Shown here: positions 8,118 through 16,498 of the stretch, in pieces
How the letters are laid out: the number at the start of each line of letters is the position of its first letter
Numbering within the stretch: position 1 is the first letter of the stretch
Assembly (NCBI RefSeq): GCF_021245735.1
Contig: NZ_JAJISB010000010.1
Location: 124,001-188,000 of the forward strand
Direction: 5' to 3'
Length of the DNA stretch: 64,000 bases
Source of the DNA: Brevibacillus daliensis
GTDB taxonomy: Bacteria > Bacillota > Bacilli > Brevibacillales > Brevibacillaceae
Translations under genes and position numbers: made by a program
The notes under the pieces: generated by a model
Told to the model about the DNA's origin: nothing
Database searches by the model: none
What the model saw: the letters and a program-made list of their open reading frames with translations, nothing else

Positions 8118-9398
8118 CTAAACTAAATATCTGAAATAAATATAGATTGTACTAATCACGATGGAGAGGATCATTAGCGGGAATCCAATCTTCAGGTATT
8201 GCATAAACGTGATCTTCTCTCCCTCTTTAGCAGAGAGTCCAGCAACGATAAGGTTGGCACTGGCACCTACCAGCGTACCATTACCACCTAAACAAGCACC
8301 TAGAGCCAAGCTCCACCAAAGTGGTTCCAAATTGGTAATTCCCATGTTACCCATTTCTTTGATCATCGGGATCATCGTTGCAACAAACGGAATGTTATCC
8401 ACAAACGCCGATGCAATGGCACTCAGCCAAAGAATCAGTAGTGCTGTTGCTGTTACATTTCCCTCTGTCAATTCGATAGCACTTTTTGCTAGGGAAGCAA
8501 TAATGCCTGTCTCTATTAATCCGGAGACGAGAACAAACAGTCCAATAAAGAAGAAGATTGTTGTCCACTCTACTTTAGTCAGAGAGTCTTCTAAATAATG
8601 CTCGCCAGTAAGTAATAGCAGTAGAACCGCACCAACTAGAGCTACCGTTGCCGATTCCATATGCAGCATTTGATGCAAGAAGAATCCTAGTATGGTTAAA
8701 AGCATAACTGTCACTGATTTAATTAAGAGATTCTTATCTGTAATCTCAGCTTTGGCATCAATTTTCATGATCTCTTCACGCAATTCATCAGTGGTATGAA
8801 GTTGCTTACGGAACATAAAGACAAGACATCCAACGGTAACCAATGTGATAAACATGGAGATTGCTGATAAATTATAAATAAATTCCATAAAGGTCAATTC
8901 AGGAACCTGACTGCCTAGCATAATGTTAGGCGGGTCACCAATCATGGTAGCCGTACCACCGATATTCGCTGTTAAAATCTGCGACATCAAAAAAGGAAAA
9001 GCATTCACCTTGAGCTTCCGCGTAATGCTAAAGGTTACAGGAACCATTAATAAAACAGTTGTAACGTTATCGAGAAAAGCAGAACCAACTGCGGTAATCA
9101 GTGATAACGAAATCAGGATATAGAGAGGATTCCCGTTTGCTTTTTTGGCTGACCATATCGCAATCGCTTTAAACAGCCCCGTTTGAGCTGTGATAGCAAC
9201 GATAATCATCATCCCGATCAATAAACCAATCGTGTTAAAATCAATGTGATGAAGCGCTGTTTCCTGATCGATAACCCCAAAGATCAGCATAAGTGAAGCA
9301 CCGGCTAATGCAACAATGGTGCGATGAATCTTTTCGGAAATAATAAGTCCGTATGTGACTAAAAAAATGACAAGTGCAAGTATCGCCTGTTGTTCCAT
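8118..9398 (-). CDS. ArsB/NhaD family ion transporter
   Basis: 426 residues, hydrophobic throughout with about 11-12 membrane segments. The family's two internal repeats are visible: DNVTTVLLMVPV with ANIGGTATMIGDPPN in the first half, and DNIPFVATMIPM with GGNGTLVGASAN in the second. These are the hallmarks of the ion-transporter superfamily that includes ArsB, NhaD and the P protein; the substrate (arsenite, sodium or a dicarboxylate) is not determined by sequence. The ATG at 9398 has AGGGGGC 5 nt upstream; an earlier start at 9467 would add an unlikely non-hydrophobic head. Monocistronic, ending at the terminator at 8050-8100. No arsR/arsC neighbours argue against arsenic resistance. Confidence 0.82.
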   Translation of the reverse strand: MEQQAILALVIFLVTYGLIISEKIHRTIVALAGASLMLIFGVIDQETALHHIDFNTIGLLIGMMIIVAITAQTGLFKAIAIWSAKKANGNPLYILISLSLITAVGSAFLDNVTTVLLMVPVTFSITRKLKVNAFPFLMSQILTANIGGTATMIGDPPNIMLGSQVPELTFMEFIYNLSAISMFITLVTVGCLVFMFRKQLHTTDELREEIMKIDAKAEITDKNLLIKSVTVMLLTILGFFLHQMLHMESATVALVGAVLLLLLTGEHYLEDSLTKVEWTTIFFFIGLFVLVSGLIETGIIASLAKSAIELTEGNVTATALLILWLSAIASAFVDNIPFVATMIPMIKEMGNMGITNLEPLWWSLALGACLGGNGTLVGASANLIVAGLSAKEGEKITFMQYLKIGFPLMILSIVISTIYIYFRYLV

Positions 9399-9586
9399 AA
9401 GTGCCCCCTGATATGTTCCCTTTGTACTTCCACTACTAAAACTCAGTGTAAGCCAATAGCCTTTCAATTCATTCCTGCAAATCAGCTAATGAATAGCATA
9501 TCCCATATCATACTCTCTTTTTATGTGAATGTGTTTTTATACTCTTTTCCAAGTATATGAATATTTTGTGTTGTTTTCAAAATATT

Positions 9587-9615
9587 TTGTTTACCTAAGT
9601 GTTATTTGTTACAAT
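9587..9615 (+). promoter_or_regulatory. SigA-type promoter for the MFS gene, with a long leader
   Basis: TTGTTT, 17-bp spacer, TACAAT. Transcription from about 9622 would give a leader of about 155 nt before the MFS start. The leader contains a GGAGACG/CGTCTCC pairing (9645-9651 with 9730-9736) and a 4-codon ORF ATGCAATCTCAATGA (9744-9758). The 9399-9776 spacer holds nothing else recognisable. Confidence 0.5.
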
Positions 9616-9776
9616 TAGTTATCGTAAGATCATTTTTTCGAATTGGAGACGATCCCCAGTGTAAAATTCCTTTTTCTTTGAGAGATATTTTATGTACTTA
9701 TGCAAACAAGGCCTGTCGCTTTTATGACGCGTCTCCTGTTTGACATGCAATCTCAATGAAAAGGGGTTTATTTGTC

Positions 9777-11072
9777 ATGCTTACAAAACAAGTACGCATT
9801 CTTTGGCTTGGTCAATTGCTCGCCAATATTGGGGATGTTTTTTATCTCGTCTGCATTCTCACTTATATCTTTACAACCACACAATCTCCCATCATAACGG
9901 GCATTGTACCGATACTGTTTGTCATTGCCCAAACAGTATCAAGTACACTGGCTCCTTTACTTTATAAACGCTTCCCTCTTCAGCGTTTGTTGTTTGTATC
10001 CCAGCTAAGTAAGTCATGTTTATTATTACTTCTTGTACTATTGCTTGCAAGTACAACTTCACTTTCCATATATCCGATTATGTTCACCCATCTTGCCATT
10101 GCTTTTCTTGATGGATGGGCTAATCCAGCCAGTAATGCCTTGCTGCCACGGCTTTCTGAAAAACAGCAATTAATGCGCCTAAATAGCCTGTTTGCCACAA
10201 CAGACCAGACCGTTCAACTGTCTGGTTGGGCATTAGGCGGATTACTGGTCAGCCTCCTTGGACCAGCTCCCATTTTGTGGGGCTCTTTGATACTGTTTTT
10301 ACTAGCTAGTCTTCTAATGGGATTGTTGCGTGATCCGTATGATGACAAAAAGAGAAAAGGTATGCCTGCTGAATCAAATCAAATTTCAATCGAAATGAAC
10401 AAGCAGCAAACCAAACAAGCAGGAAAAAAAGAAATCTTACTTCACGGCTGGCGATTAATCCTCTCGCGGTCTGATCTACGCACGCTCACACTGATGGAAC
10501 TACTAGAGGGACTGGCTGGAGCAATCTGGGCAGCAGCAATCATGCTGTTTTATGTCTCTGAAGTATTAATGAAGGGTGAGGAATGGTGGGGCTATATTAA
10601 CGCTGTCTTCTTCCTTGGTATGATTACAGGGGGAATGATCACCTACAAGTTATCGTCCTGGCTCGATAAACGATTCCGATTAACACTCATTATTATCGGG
10701 ATCGCCAACGCACTTCTTACCCTCTACTTTGGATTGACGACAGAGGCGTGGGTCGCCCTTGCGCTTTCCTTTGTACTAGGGGTGTTTATCCAGTATCAGG
10801 ATGTGAATAAGCAAACCTTCTTTCAGCAATCCATCGCACATGAATCTTTACCCGCTGTTCTATCAGCAAAGAGCACGTTAAACTACCTCTCCTTTGGCTT
10901 ATCCGTTTTTGGAATGAGTATCATTGTAGAGGTAGCAGGTGCTTCTACAGCTTATCTGGTAGCAGGAGGCTTGCTTAGCGCGAGTGTGCTAGTGGCGATC
11001 TGGAAACGTGCGTCGTTCCCCAGTCAGGTAGAGACGGTGGAAGTTGATCTTGAGAGTGGTAATTCAATCTAA
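9777..11072 (+). CDS. MFS transporter
   Basis: 431 residues with about 12 membrane segments and the opening MLTKQVRILWLGQLLANIGD, typical of MFS exporters in which a GQ..S.IGD motif precedes TM1. A central cytoplasmic loop of about 45 charged residues (DDKKRKGMPAESN ... KQAGKKE) separates the two six-helix halves. The ATG at 9777 follows AAGGGG at 10 nt; the in-frame ATG at 9756 would place that RBS inside the gene. Probably a drug or metabolite exporter; the substrate is unknown. The small membrane-protein gene 29 bp downstream may be cotranscribed. Confidence 0.82.
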   Translation: MLTKQVRILWLGQLLANIGDVFYLVCILTYIFTTTQSPIITGIVPILFVIAQTVSSTLAPLLYKRFPLQRLLFVSQLSKSCLLLLLVLLLASTTSLSIYPIMFTHLAIAFLDGWANPASNALLPRLSEKQQLMRLNSLFATTDQTVQLSGWALGGLLVSLLGPAPILWGSLILFLLASLLMGLLRDPYDDKKRKGMPAESNQISIEMNKQQTKQAGKKEILLHGWRLILSRSDLRTLTLMELLEGLAGAIWAAAIMLFYVSEVLMKGEEWWGYINAVFFLGMITGGMITYKLSSWLDKRFRLTLIIIGIANALLTLYFGLTTEAWVALALSFVLGVFIQYQDVNKQTFFQQSIAHESLPAVLSAKSTLNYLSFGLSVFGMSIIVEVAGASTAYLVAGGLLSASVLVAIWKRASFPSQVETVEVDLESGNSI

Positions 11073-11101
11073 CAGTAAAGAATTTATCGGGGTGAAAAAG
11101 A

Positions 11102-11341
11102 ATGCATATATGCAAACGTTTTGTAATGGTGTTTGTTGCTTCTTATTTCATCATCAGCTTATCTACTATTTATTTTAGTGTTTGTTATGTTATTGATTGG
11201 ATTCCTGGTGCTACTGTATATCAAAGGATAAAAGGGTATTTATCTGAAGGTTTGGTTTATCATTACGACACAAAGCTAGTAATTTCGTTCATCATAGGAG
11301 TAATAGGAAGCATCGTAATAAAAATTAAGCAAAGATTATAG
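11102..11341 (+). CDS. Small membrane protein of unknown function (79 aa)
   Basis: 79 residues with two hydrophobic segments (about 8-32 and 58-73) and a short extracytoplasmic loop; basic C-terminus KIKQRL. GGGGTG lies 8 nt before the ATG. It is 29 bp after the MFS gene on the same strand, so cotranscription is likely. Family not recognised. It ends just before the duplicated gatB terminator copy at 11353. Confidence 0.6.
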   Translation: MHICKRFVMVFVASYFIISLSTIYFSVCYVIDWIPGATVYQRIKGYLSEGLVYHYDTKLVISFIIGVIGSIVIKIKQRL

Positions 11342-11352
11342 TGAACATCCAT

Positions 11353-11452
11353 CTATAAAAGGGAAGCCCATAATCTATACGAAAATGGCTTCCCTCTTTG
11401 TTAGTGTTTAACCTGCATAGCTATATTCTTACAACGCTTCTAGAGCCTCATT
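11353..11452. repeat. Degenerate duplicate of the gatB 3' end and terminator (copy 1)
   Basis: This stretch aligns to 14996-15083: the terminator hairpin is nearly identical (one base deleted), followed by a 15-nt insertion (GCATAGCTATATTCT) and the reverse complement of the last codons of gatB, reading EALEAL-stop instead of EALESL-stop. Similarity stops abruptly at the GAG codon. It brackets the 11.5-15.0 kb island with the true gatB end. Confidence 0.8.
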
Positions 11453-11466
11453 GCGGATTGCTAGCC

Positions 11467-11507
11467 GCCGATGTGTTTATTCGGCAGTGGGTAGCCCCCA
11501 CTTTTTT
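11467..11507 (+). terminator. Two small hairpins, the second with a T run
   Basis: GCCGA..TCGGC (11467-11485) then GTGGG..CCCAC (11487-11501) followed by six T residues. Oriented to stop plus-strand transcripts entering the island. Short stems, so moderate confidence. Confidence 0.45.
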
Positions 11508-11703
11508 ATCGAAAAATTTCCTCAAGCATTTTCTCAGCCTCGTCCAATTCCCCGAGCATAGGATTCATATAATCACTATACGATTCCAAGTATGCCCTTA
11601 CTGAACCACCAAATCTAAACATGTCTTTTGTCAAATTTTCAAAACTATTGTTTTCCATAATATCATCAGCAGGTTGATAACGTGAAATAATCATTTCTAG
11701 CAT
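11506..11703 (-). pseudogene. Short ORF, possible remnant of an immunity-type gene
   Basis: 65 codons (from ATG 11703) ending ...LDEAEKMLEEIFR. The open frame continues upstream for five codons (TLDTS) to a stop, and there is no RBS, which suggests loss of a 5' part. It lies downstream of the toxin and putative immunity genes on the same strand, where spare immunity genes often accumulate. Family not recognised; it may equally be a small intact gene. Confidence 0.35.
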
Positions 11704-11766
11704 GGATGTATCAAGTGTTTAGTTGTTGTATTGTACGACCTAGTTTCTAAGATGTAGCCCGGTAAT

Positions 11767-12288
11767 TCAGCTATTCAACGTTTTTCTTAATGTCTCTATC
11801 TTTTCGATTTCATATTGGTAATTACATTTTCCTCTGAAACACTCCTCCATGTTTCTAAAAAAAACATTTGCTCCTTCTAACAAAGTTTCAATAAATTCAT
11901 TCTTTGGCAGTACTGCTTTAATTTGATCATCAGCATCTATTTGGTAAAGCACTAAATCCCCAGATATTGATTTTATATGTAGCTTTACAGGTTGATCCGG
12001 AAAGTAAGTATTCCCTTCTCCTGTAGTTAAAAAACTCTCAATAACATTTAAAATATATGCCCATAATTGATCAATCAAATCCCATAATGTAACATCAAGC
12101 AAAGTCTGTTCGCAATAAGTTAATGTAATTGCTCCATTTAGATAATCAAAATCCAATAAATTTTCTAGATCTATTACCTCACTAGTATTATTAATATGCA
12201 CAAAATAATCTTCGACGTTAGATTTCAAAATTGATAAATCATTAATTTTTCTGTCTGGTCTACCAATTAAGGTATTTACATAAAACAA
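11767..12288 (-). CDS. Putative immunity protein for the adjacent toxin
   Basis: 173 residues from a TTG at 12288 (AGGTGAG 4-6 nt upstream); a GTG at 12297 is the alternative. It starts within about 12 bp of the toxin stop, implying translational coupling. Soluble, acidic, with no signal peptide. The sequence is not a family I can name. The immunity role is inferred from position: polymorphic toxin genes are normally followed directly by a small acidic cytosolic immunity gene. High A+T, as in the rest of the island. Confidence 0.55.
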   Translation of the reverse strand: MFYVNTLIGRPDRKINDLSILKSNVEDYFVHINNTSEVIDLENLLDFDYLNGAITLTYCEQTLLDVTLWDLIDQLWAYILNVIESFLTTGEGNTYFPDQPVKLHIKSISGDLVLYQIDADDQIKAVLPKNEFIETLLEGANVFFRNMEECFRGKCNYQYEIEKIETLRKTLNS

Positions 12289-12300
12289 TATACTCACCTA

Positions 12301-13362
12301 CTATTCAGGATAAAATTGTCCAACTCGTCCTTTGTTAAAACCAACCACATATTCTACCCCATTATAAGTTCCCTTTATTTGGTAATTAAAAGCTGTACCA
12401 TTTTTTAATAGGGTATCCCGATTTTGCTTCATAATAGATTCTATAGCATTTGCTACTTCATCAATTGACATATCTTTCTTTAAGAAGGTCTGTTGTGCTT
12501 TTATTGAGCCATCCCAATATTCAGAATGGTGCCTTTCAAGAATATGCTTCATTCCCCGTTTATCTAATAGGAAGTTTTGATTGTCAAATGTGAATTTTTT
12601 ACTTTGAAAATTCTCGAGAGCATTCACCACTTTACTAGGTTCAGCTTTCCCCGTCCCCTCAGCACCATTCCTCGCATTCATATACTGCTCTTTCGCATCA
12701 GCATACTTCTGCCCTGAACTCATTATATTCTTTCCTGCTGTTGCTCCTGTCATAGCCATTCCAGCAGCTAATCCAGCAAAAGCAACACTTACTCCTATTC
12801 CTGCAACACCCGTTCCTGATACCGAAGAAATAGCGGATGTTTTGGCTGCTTCTATCGAAGATTGCATACCTCGGAGACTTGCAGCAGTAATCACACCATG
12901 CATACCTGTATTGGTGTAATAATACAACATTTCTTGTCCTTCTGGAGCAACTCCTGTTATTCCTACTTCATCCGTGAACCCCCAGCTGATATCTTGAAGC
13001 AGAGCATGAGTTCCTCCAAGCAACATCGCTTTTCCTTCATCCCAAGCTCCAATTTCAAAAAATGACCACATACTCACATCAGTACGAACACCACTTGCCA
13101 TCTCATCTGCCATCTGAAAGGCATCTGCTTTTACCCTTAGCTCCTCTGAGATCACCTCTAACCTTTGGTATAGAAGCTGAAAATTACTCATGAGTATGGG
13201 CCATTCATATTCATACATTTCTTTCATACGTCTAGACTCTGTATTTTGACAAAGCTCCAAGCAATCAAAAATCTTCTTTTCAAAGCTTAGCCAGTGATCA
13301 TTAACTTCTCTAAACTGTTGGGCTAGATGCCTCAATTGATCTGGTTCAACGAGAATTCTCAC
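12301..13362 (-). CDS. Polymorphic toxin with WXG100-like N-terminus and EndoU-like C-terminal nuclease domain
   Basis: 353 residues. Residues 1-100 (VRILVEPDQLRHLAQQF ...) form the two-helix WXG100-like module used as a type VII secretion signal. A middle part contains a Gly/Ala-rich hydrophobic stretch (about 185-215). The C-terminal 95 residues (from about KKFTFDNQNF) contain HILERHH, an NRDTLLKNGT segment and the ending GRVGQFYPE. This tail resembles the small nuclease tips often annotated as EndoU-like in Bacillus polymorphic toxins; by family knowledge these cleave RNA in competitor cells. GTG at 13362 is chosen because AAGGAG lies 8 nt upstream; the ATG at 13380 lacks spacing. The next gene is the likely immunity partner. 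No type VII secretion genes are in the window. The nuclease class is a recognition call that needs a profile search. Confidence 0.7.
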   Translation of the reverse strand: MRILVEPDQLRHLAQQFREVNDHWLSFEKKIFDCLELCQNTESRRMKEMYEYEWPILMSNFQLLYQRLEVISEELRVKADAFQMADEMASGVRTDVSMWSFFEIGAWDEGKAMLLGGTHALLQDISWGFTDEVGITGVAPEGQEMLYYYTNTGMHGVITAASLRGMQSSIEAAKTSAISSVSGTGVAGIGVSVAFAGLAAGMAMTGATAGKNIMSSGQKYADAKEQYMNARNGAEGTGKAEPSKVVNALENFQSKKFTFDNQNFLLDKRGMKHILERHHSEYWDGSIKAQQTFLKKDMSIDEVANAIESIMKQNRDTLLKNGTAFNYQIKGTYNGVEYVVGFNKGRVGQFYPE

Positions 13363-13584
13363 TTTATGCGCTCCTTGCATCCTTCAATCTGAAGTAGCAG
13401 CGTGCTGTAAGGCTCTATGAACTAGAATCCCAAAAATACCCAAATATTTCAACTTTCCTTATTCCTGTTTTTTTAGCTTATTTTGATTAACCAAAAGGTA
13501 TTTAGTCATAGGAAAAAAGCAAAAAATGCATGTAATGAGTCACTCTTCAACATGGTCCTCTCTCCACCTGATGGATAAAATAAA

Positions 13585-14820
13585 TTACTTCAACACATAT
13601 AATTTGGTATCCAGATTCTTAAGTAAGCGATACTGACCTAGCCCACCTAAAAATAACAATATTGAGAAAAATAGAAACATTACAGTTCCACCAAATTGAC
13701 TCAGCAAAATCCCACCTAGAAAAGGGCCAGCTCCTTCTGAAACTCGCCAATGTAATCCAAAGATTGAAAAATACCTTCCACGCATATCAACTGGTGACCA
13801 AATTGATATCGATTTGTCTAAATGAGTTCCATAGAAAATGCTTCCCACTACAAGTAATACTTGTGCGAACAATAATAGAAAGAAGGAATCTACAAAAGCA
13901 AAGATTAGAACAGCAAAAGTAGCTAAAGTATAGCCTACAAAAATAACATTGTGAGATTTATATTGTTCAGTACGCTTACCAATCCAGAATTGTAGTAATG
14001 CAGAGATAATTGAGCCTGTTGTTAACAAAGTTGAGTATATCCACCCATAATCTAAAGGCATAATATTTTTTAAATGCAAGGGTAAAGTAGACCAAGTTTG
14101 GCTTGAAATTAATGAAGTAGGTATTGCTAAAAAAGTAAAAATAAATAAGCGTTTATGTTCTCCAAACGATAATTTGTTTACACTGGTTGTTATCTTGTTT
14201 TCAATACTCTCATAGGTTTTCGGGAGGGTTTCTGGTAGCTTTCTCCAAATCAAATAAAGATAACAGATGGATACAAAAGCAAAAAAAGCAAAAGAATAAA
14301 CAGGATTTGCATTGAAAACCATGAGTCCTATCATGGGACCAATAGCCATTCCTATCATAGAGCCCGTTCTCAAGAGCGAATAAACCTCGGCTCGTCTATT
14401 TTCAGGTACAATATCTGCAATTTGGGCATTTGCAGCAGGAAAGAACATATATGAACCGGCACCGAGTAAAGTAATGAAAAACGCAAAAATCAATAAAGAG
14501 TTTGAAAATATAAAACCTATTAGGCAAAATGATTGTACTGCTAAAGAAAGCATCATTATACTCTTTCTTCCAAATCTATCAGAGAGACCACCAAATAACA
14601 AATTCATTAAGAATCCTGCAATTGATTCGAGACCGATAATGGCAGTAATAAGTGGTAATGATGCATTAAATTTTTGAGTCAAATATAGGATTAAAAAGGG
14701 GTACATCATAAACTGGGCAACTTTTGTTAAGAATGTACCAAAAAAACGTACCCATATTGTAACGTCATACCTTTTCCATATGGATATCGTTTTACTTTTA
14801 AAACTTATTAAACTGCGCAC
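13585..14820 (-). CDS. MFS transporter (multidrug-type)
   Basis: 411 residues with 12 predicted membrane segments. Motif A is clear between TM2 and TM3 (GGLSDRFGRKS). The overall pattern matches drug:H+ antiporter-1 exporters such as MdtH/YttB. GTG at 14820 has GGAGTG 5 nt upstream. It is the first minus-strand gene of the AT-rich island, 222 bp upstream of the toxin gene; cotranscription is not evident. Substrate unknown. The A+T-rich codon use resembles the toxin rather than the gat genes, consistent with joint acquisition. Confidence 0.8.
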   Translation of the reverse strand: MRSLISFKSKTISIWKRYDVTIWVRFFGTFLTKVAQFMMYPFLILYLTQKFNASLPLITAIIGLESIAGFLMNLLFGGLSDRFGRKSIMMLSLAVQSFCLIGFIFSNSLLIFAFFITLLGAGSYMFFPAANAQIADIVPENRRAEVYSLLRTGSMIGMAIGPMIGLMVFNANPVYSFAFFAFVSICYLYLIWRKLPETLPKTYESIENKITTSVNKLSFGEHKRLFIFTFLAIPTSLISSQTWSTLPLHLKNIMPLDYGWIYSTLLTTGSIISALLQFWIGKRTEQYKSHNVIFVGYTLATFAVLIFAFVDSFFLLLFAQVLLVVGSIFYGTHLDKSISIWSPVDMRGRYFSIFGLHWRVSEGAGPFLGGILLSQFGGTVMFLFFSILLFLGGLGQYRLLKNLDTKLYVLK

Positions 14821-14995
14821 ATTATCACTCCATTGTCGTTTTCATTTTAATACAAATATGCAAAAATGGTTATTTTTAACTTTATTTTCTTTTCTTGTTT
14901 TTGGCAAGGTTTTTTACTCTCCTCTGTAGTAGTTGTATACTAGTAGCGTTTCTTCCTAGATTCATTCATGTTCTGCACGCTTACTACAATAGTAG

Positions 14996-15083
14996 ATATA
15001 AAAAAGGAAGCCCATAATCTATACGAAAATGGGCTTCCCTCTTTGTTTGTGTTTAACCTTACAACGATTCTAGCGCCTCAACC
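14996..15083. repeat. gatB 3' end and terminator (copy 2, functional)
   Basis: The intact counterpart of 11353-11452. Compared with copy 1 it lacks the 15-nt insertion and keeps the gatB codons continuing into the gene. Confidence 0.8.
15001..15038 (-). terminator. gatCAB operon terminator
   Basis: Minus-strand stem GGAAGCCCAT/ATGGGCTTCC followed by a run of six T residues, 21 bp after the gatB stop. Confidence 0.8.
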
Positions 15084-16498
15084 AATAGCTTGTTCACAAC
15101 CCCAGGATTTGCTTTTCCTTTGGTCTGCTTCATTACTTGACCAACCAGGAAGCCGATTGATTGTTTCTTACCTGCTTTATAATCCTCAACAGACTGATTG
15201 TTAGCGGCAATGATTTCTTCCACAATGCGCTTCAATTCGCCTTCATCGCTGATTTGTACCAGACCTTTTTCCTCTACGATTGTAGCAGGGTCTTTGCCTG
15301 TCTCCAGCATTTCCTTAAAGACGGTTTTAGCGATCTTGATAGAAATCGTCCCTTTTTCAATCAGCTTGATCATCTCACCAAGTCCTTGAGGAGTCATTTT
15401 TACATCTGACATCTCCAGGTTATTGGCATTCAGATATCCGAATAGATCAACCATCAGGAAGTTAGCCACTGTTTTTGGATCTGCACCAGTTTTTACTGCG
15501 GCATCAAAGAAATCAGCGGACTCACGAGTCATCGTAATAACCCCAGCATCTGTTTCTGGCAATCCGAACTCTTCTACATAGCGGATCTTACGTGCGTCTG
15601 GCAACTCTGGAATAGTAGCCTTCACGCGCTCAATCCACTCTTCTGTAATGGTGATGTCAACCAGGTCTGGGTCTGGGAAGTAACGATAATCATGCGCTTC
15701 TTCTTTAGAACGCATCACGATCGTTTTCTTGTTAGCGTCATCCCATCGAAGTGTTACTTGTTTTACTGCGCCACCTGAGCTAACTAATTCTTCCTGACGC
15801 TTAATTTCATACTCCAACGCTACTTGTACGTTGCGGAACGAGTTCATGTTTTTCAACTCAGTTTTGGTTCCCAGTTCCTTTTGTCCAACAGGTCGAATGG
15901 ATACGTTCGCATCGCAACGAAGGGAGCCTTGCTCCATTTTTACATCGGATACTTCTGTATATTGAATGATCGCTTTTAGTTTTTCTAGATAAGCTTTTGC
16001 CTCTTCTGGAGAGCTGATATCCGGCTCTGTAACGATCTCAACCAATGGTACACCTACACGGTTGTAATCCATTTTTGTACCACTGCCATATTCGCAGTGC
16101 GTTAACTTACCTGCATCCTCTTCTAGATGTAGACGGTTAATACGAATACGTTTGGTTTTGCCATCTACTTCAATATCGATGTAGCCGTTAATTCCGACAG
16201 GCTTGTCAAATTGAGAGATTTGATAGGCCTTTGGCAGATCGGGATAGAAATAGTTTTTGCGGTCGAACTTGGTCTCACGGTTAATTTCACAGTTAAGTGC
16301 CATAGACGCTTTCATGGCAAATTCCAGTGCCTGTTTATTTAGTACAGGTAAAACTCCAGGGTGACCAAGGCAGATTGGGCATACATGTGTATTTGGCGGT
16401 GCGCCGAATTCTGTTTTGCAACCGCAAAAAATCTTACTGTTGGTCGAAAGCTCGGCATGAACTTCCAAACCAATGACGGTTTCAAATTGCTGGCTCAT
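15059..16498 (-). CDS. gatB: Asp-tRNA(Asn)/Glu-tRNA(Gln) amidotransferase subunit B
   Basis: 479 residues, standard GatB length. The N-terminal kinase domain opens [19 protein letters not shown]; the zinc-binding Cys cluster ([16 protein letters not shown]) and the [15 protein letters not shown] motif are intact. The C-terminal YqeY-like tail, which senses tRNA, ends [18 protein letters not shown]. GatB phosphorylates the side chain of misacylated Glu-tRNA(Gln) or Asp-tRNA(Asn), which then accepts ammonia from GatA. The start codon shares one base with the gatA stop (TAATG), so the two are translationally coupled. Last gene of gatCAB; a degenerate copy of its 3' end lies at 11353-11452. Confidence 0.98.
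   Translation of the reverse strand: MSQQFETVIGLEVHAELSTNSKIFCGCKTEFGAPPNTHVCPICLGHPGVLPVLNKQALEFAMKASMALNCEINRETKFDRKNYFYPDLPKAYQISQFDKPVGINGYIDIEVDGKTKRIRINRLHLEEDAGKLTHCEYGSGTKMDYNRVGVPLVEIVTEPDISSPEEAKAYLEKLKAIIQYTEVSDVKMEQGSLRCDANVSIRPVGQKELGTKTELKNMNSFRNVQVALEYEIKRQEELVSSGGAVKQVTLRWDDANKKTIVMRSKEEAHDYRYFPDPDLVDITITEEWIERVKATIPELPDARKIRYVEEFGLPETDAGVITMTRESADFFDAAVKTGADPKTVANFLMVDLFGYLNANNLEMSDVKMTPQGLGEMIKLIEKGTISIKIAKTVFKEMLETGKDPATIVEEKGLVQISDEGELKRIVEEIIAANNQSVEDYKAGKKQSIGFLVGQVMKQTKGKANPGVVNKLLVEALESL

Noticed and set aside
8161-8598. 145-codon plus-strand ORF opposite the ArsB/NhaD transporter
   Set aside because: Antisense shadow of a well-supported membrane transporter gene.
9740-9967. 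75-codon ORF overlapping the MFS start
   Set aside because: Out of frame with a clear transporter gene and without family features; only the short leader ORF nearby deserves mention.
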